From Puffinus mauretanicus (Eukaryota > Chordata > Aves > Procellariiformes > Procellariidae), in contig JAJKFH010003493.1 in assembly GCA_023333565.1 (NCBI GenBank), forward strand, positions 1,054,001 through 1,118,000: a stretch of DNA of 64,000 nt, in the 5' to 3' direction. The notes below the pieces were generated by a model. The model made no database searches, had not been told where the DNA came from, and was given only the letters and a program-made list of their open reading frames with translations. Positions 62,231 to 64,000 of the stretch are shown here, one piece after another; within the stretch, counting starts at the first letter, position 1; every line of letters starts with the position of its first letter. The position numbers and the translations under genes were made by a program.

Positions 62231-63963
62231 GTAAGCAGGCGGGGGGTGGGCCGAAACGGAGGGAAGCGGTGGTGGGGGCGCCCGGGGCCGGGCAGCGCTG
62301 CTTGCTCCCCCGGGAAGGAGGTGTGCGGGCGGGTGCAGTGCTCTCCCCGTCGGTGGTGCCTCCGGCCCGGGGATGCTTCCCCCGAAAAGGGGCTCTCCCA
62401 GTTTCCCCACACTAGGCAGCCGGGAGATGAGGCTGGGGTCGGTTGGGGCTCGCCGCCTGCCTCCTTGGTCTCCTCGGTGCCGGGACGGAGGGGGTACCCC
62501 GCGGCCGGCTCCAGCTGCCGCCGGAGCCCGCGCCCCGTTGCCTGGCCCGCCTCGCATGCCGTGTGCTTTCCCTCCCCTCTCCAGGAGGATGTTTCCTTTC
62601 CTGAGCTTTAACATCACCGGCCTCAACCCCACGGCCCACTACAACGTCTTCGTGGAGGTGGTGTTGGCAGACCCCAATCACTGGCGCTTCCAGGGGGGCA
62701 AGTGGGTGACCTGCGGCAAAGCCGACAATAACATGCAAGGTAGGTGCGGGTTTTCCGGGGTCTCCCCGCCGCCTTCGCCCGCGGGTCGGCATCCCAGAAA
62801 GGCTTCCCGCTTCGCCTCCTCTGCAGGGCCTTCCCCACCCTCGGCATCCCGCTGCGGGCAGAGCTAGGCTTTTAAAGGCGTTTTGCAGCTCTCTTTCCCT
62901 CCCCGCACGCCGTGGTGTATGAGGCTGTGCGGGAGAGGGGACACCGGGGGACCCGAGGCGCTGCCGCCCGTCCTGCCCCGCTGCTCCCAGCTGCCGGCGG
63001 TGGAACGAGCCTCCGTGCCTGGCCGCCGCTTTACGTGCTTCTCTTCCCCAGGCAACAAGGTGTATGTGCACCCCGAGTCGCCCAATACCGGGGCTCACTG
63101 GATGAGGCAGGAGATTTCTTTCGGGAAACTGAAGCTAACGAACAATAAAGGTGCTAACAACAACAACGCGCAGGTAAACGGGGGAGGGAAGGCAGGGCTG
63201 AGGGGCAGTTGGTGGCTTGGCCAAGGGGAGCCTTGGGTTTTTGGGGCTATACAGCATTTAATCGAGCTGCTAGATCACTGTTGTTGTGACTTGTTCCCTT
63301 CTTGAAACTGGATGTAGATTTTGTTTTCTTTTCTAATTGTAAGGAGAAGCAATGTCAGAAATAGATGTGTGAATTTCTTTGTTTTTAGCTGATATATCTA
63401 CGGACTTGCTCAAAAAGTGGGAGTGTAGCAGATAGCTCTTGATTTCCTGCATTTACAGATTTTAGCATATTAGTAACCTAGTGAAACAGGGCTACAAGCT
63501 GTGAATCATCTCCTGTTAACAGTTAAAATTGCTCCATTCCCAAGTAAAAAGATTACAATTTACAGGAAGAGAATGTCAGGCTATAAAATTAGATCTTTTA
63601 ATGTTAGATGCAGTTTGACTAAAGATCTTGTCTCTTCTGTGGTTCCTTTTAGATGATAGTACTGCAGTCTCTACACAAGTACCAGCCCCGGCTTCACATT
63701 GTGGAGGTGACCGAAGATGGTGTTGAAGATCTGAATGATTCCTCAAAGACTCAGACATTTATTTTCCCTGAAACACAGTTCATAGCAGTTACAGCATATC
63801 AAAACACTGATGTAAGCATGGATGTGTAAAATGACAATTAAGAACAAAATTGTCTTGCGGGTTCAACATCTCATCTTACTATATTCTGCTTTCACTTTTA
63901 GATTACCCAGCTGAAAATTGACCATAATCCTTTTGCGAAAGGCTTCAGAGACAACTATGACTC
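61485..63963 (+). CDS. EOMES: Eomesodermin (T-box brain protein 2), 5' five exons, 3' end outside window
   Basis: EOMES is a nuclear T-box transcription factor that drives mesendoderm and trophoblast specification, cortical intermediate progenitors and cytotoxic lymphocyte programmes. The spliced CDS is join(61485..62230, 62585..62739, 63052..63173, 63653..63811, 63902..63963): 1,244 nt, 414 full codons plus two bases. It starts MQLGEPLL, as in vertebrate EOMES. Residues 1-220 are Gly/Ala/Pro-rich low complexity with conserved islands (LDLDK near the start, [23 protein letters not shown]). The T-box runs from about residue 224 (VFLCNRPLW) to about 411 ([12 protein letters not shown]), so the DNA-binding domain is complete. 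The C-terminal region is missing only because the window ends. TBR1 and TBX21 share the T-box but not this N-terminus. The start is set by homology; position -3 is A. Exon 1 is extremely GC-rich. No frameshift or internal stop was seen. Confidence 0.97.
62585..62739 (+). CDS. EOMES: EOMES exon 2
   Basis: The 155-nt exon follows a CTCTCCAG acceptor and ends at a GGTAGGTG donor. It encodes the T-box core [20 protein letters not shown] followed by [19 protein letters not shown] and [13 protein letters not shown]. Phase enters after two bases and exits after one, matching exon 3. One visible difference from mammalian EOMES as I recall it is T rather than N in FNITGLN. Confidence 0.97.
63052..63173 (+). 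CDS. EOMES: EOMES exon 3
   Basis: The 122-nt exon follows a CTTCCCCAG acceptor and ends in CAG before GTAAAC. It encodes the T-box stretch [20 protein letters not shown] and [21 protein letters not shown]. The cumulative CDS length at its end is 1,023 nt, an exact multiple of three, so the next intron is phase 0. Confidence 0.97.
63653..63811 (+). CDS. EOMES: EOMES exon 4
   Basis: The 159-nt, 53-codon phase-0 exon follows a TTCCTTTTAG acceptor and ends before GTAAGC. It encodes [36 protein letters not shown] and [17 protein letters not shown]. Base composition drops sharply from the GC-rich exons 1-3 to ordinary values here, so the CpG-island influence ends inside intron 3. Confidence 0.97.
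63902..63963 (+). CDS. EOMES: EOMES exon 5 (last exon in window)
   Basis: The 62-nt exon follows a TTCACTTTTAG acceptor and ends before GTAAGT. It encodes [20 protein letters not shown] and the first two bases of a Ser codon, closing the T-box. The preceding intron (63812-63901) is only 90 bp. The donor is a full consensus, so translation continues into an exon beyond the window. Confidence 0.96.
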
Positions 63964-64000
63964 GTAAGTAAACTTCTATTGTCTTTTGCAGTGTCTCTGT

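Larger units (their letters stand above)
59480..62900. promoter_or_regulatory. EOMES: CpG island over EOMES promoter, exon 1 and first introns
   Basis: The sequence is very GC-rich with many CpGs from about 59.48 kb through exon 2. It includes a run of 15 G (59901-59915), a GGGGGCGAGC tandem at about 60,241-60,265, the TATA/CCAAT promoter and the first exon. A dip to ordinary composition occurs around 60.5-60.85 kb. Long open frames on both strands here arise from GC richness and do not look like proteins. Such wide islands mark Polycomb-regulated developmental genes. Confidence 0.75.

Noticed and set aside
1..64000. CRISPR arrays, operons or a bacterial-type system
   Set aside because: The window is vertebrate nuclear DNA with spliced exons, CR1 and an LTR; no regularly spaced repeats of CRISPR type were seen.

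Overview
This is nuclear DNA from a bird. The evidence is a 3' fragment of a CR1 LINE with the terminal ATTCTATG repeat (about 29.2-29.5 kb), a solo LTR of an avian endogenous-retrovirus family (26.8-27.4 kb), and a T-box gene at the right edge whose spliced protein matches vertebrate Eomesodermin almost residue for residue in the T-box. The LTR type suggests a neoavian rather than a galliform bird, but I hold that loosely.

Layout: bases 1 to about 54,000 are intergenic. I find no convincing protein-coding exon, tRNA or rRNA there. The stretch is mostly AT-rich, with old interspersed-repeat remnants, homopolymer runs, small tandem or inverted duplications and two GC-rich patches (10.6-11.45 kb and 45.1-46.25 kb). 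It fits the gene-poor interval known upstream of EOMES in vertebrates. From 54.3 kb the sequence changes: a strong CpG island with no gene (54.29-55.35 kb), an AT-rich block without recognisable repeats (55.44-57.5 kb), a second small CpG island (58.64-59.13 kb), then a long CpG island (59.48-62.9 kb) that holds the EOMES promoter, first exon and first introns.

EOMES is on the + strand. The ATG is at 61,485. Five exons are in the window (61,485-62,230; 62,585-62,739; 63,052-63,173; 63,653-63,811; 63,902-63,963), all with GT/AG borders and consistent phase. They encode 414 complete codons: the low-complexity N-terminal region and the whole T-box. The C-terminal transactivation region lies beyond the window. 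A TATA box (61,386) and a CCAAT box (61,300) sit at promoter distance from the ATG.

With one gene present, the rest of the window is best read as its cis-regulatory landscape. The most interesting non-coding signal is at 39.7-40.1 kb, about 21.5 kb upstream of the promoter. Two perfect FOXH1-type sites lie beside an inverted SMAD-type AGAC/GTCT pair, with GATA, forkhead and homeodomain-like sites. EOMES is a known Nodal/Activin-SMAD2/3 target, so this is a candidate distal Nodal-responsive enhancer. The CpG island plus AT-rich block at 54.3-57.5 kb is a candidate proximal enhancer. Both are hypotheses; I had no conservation or chromatin data.
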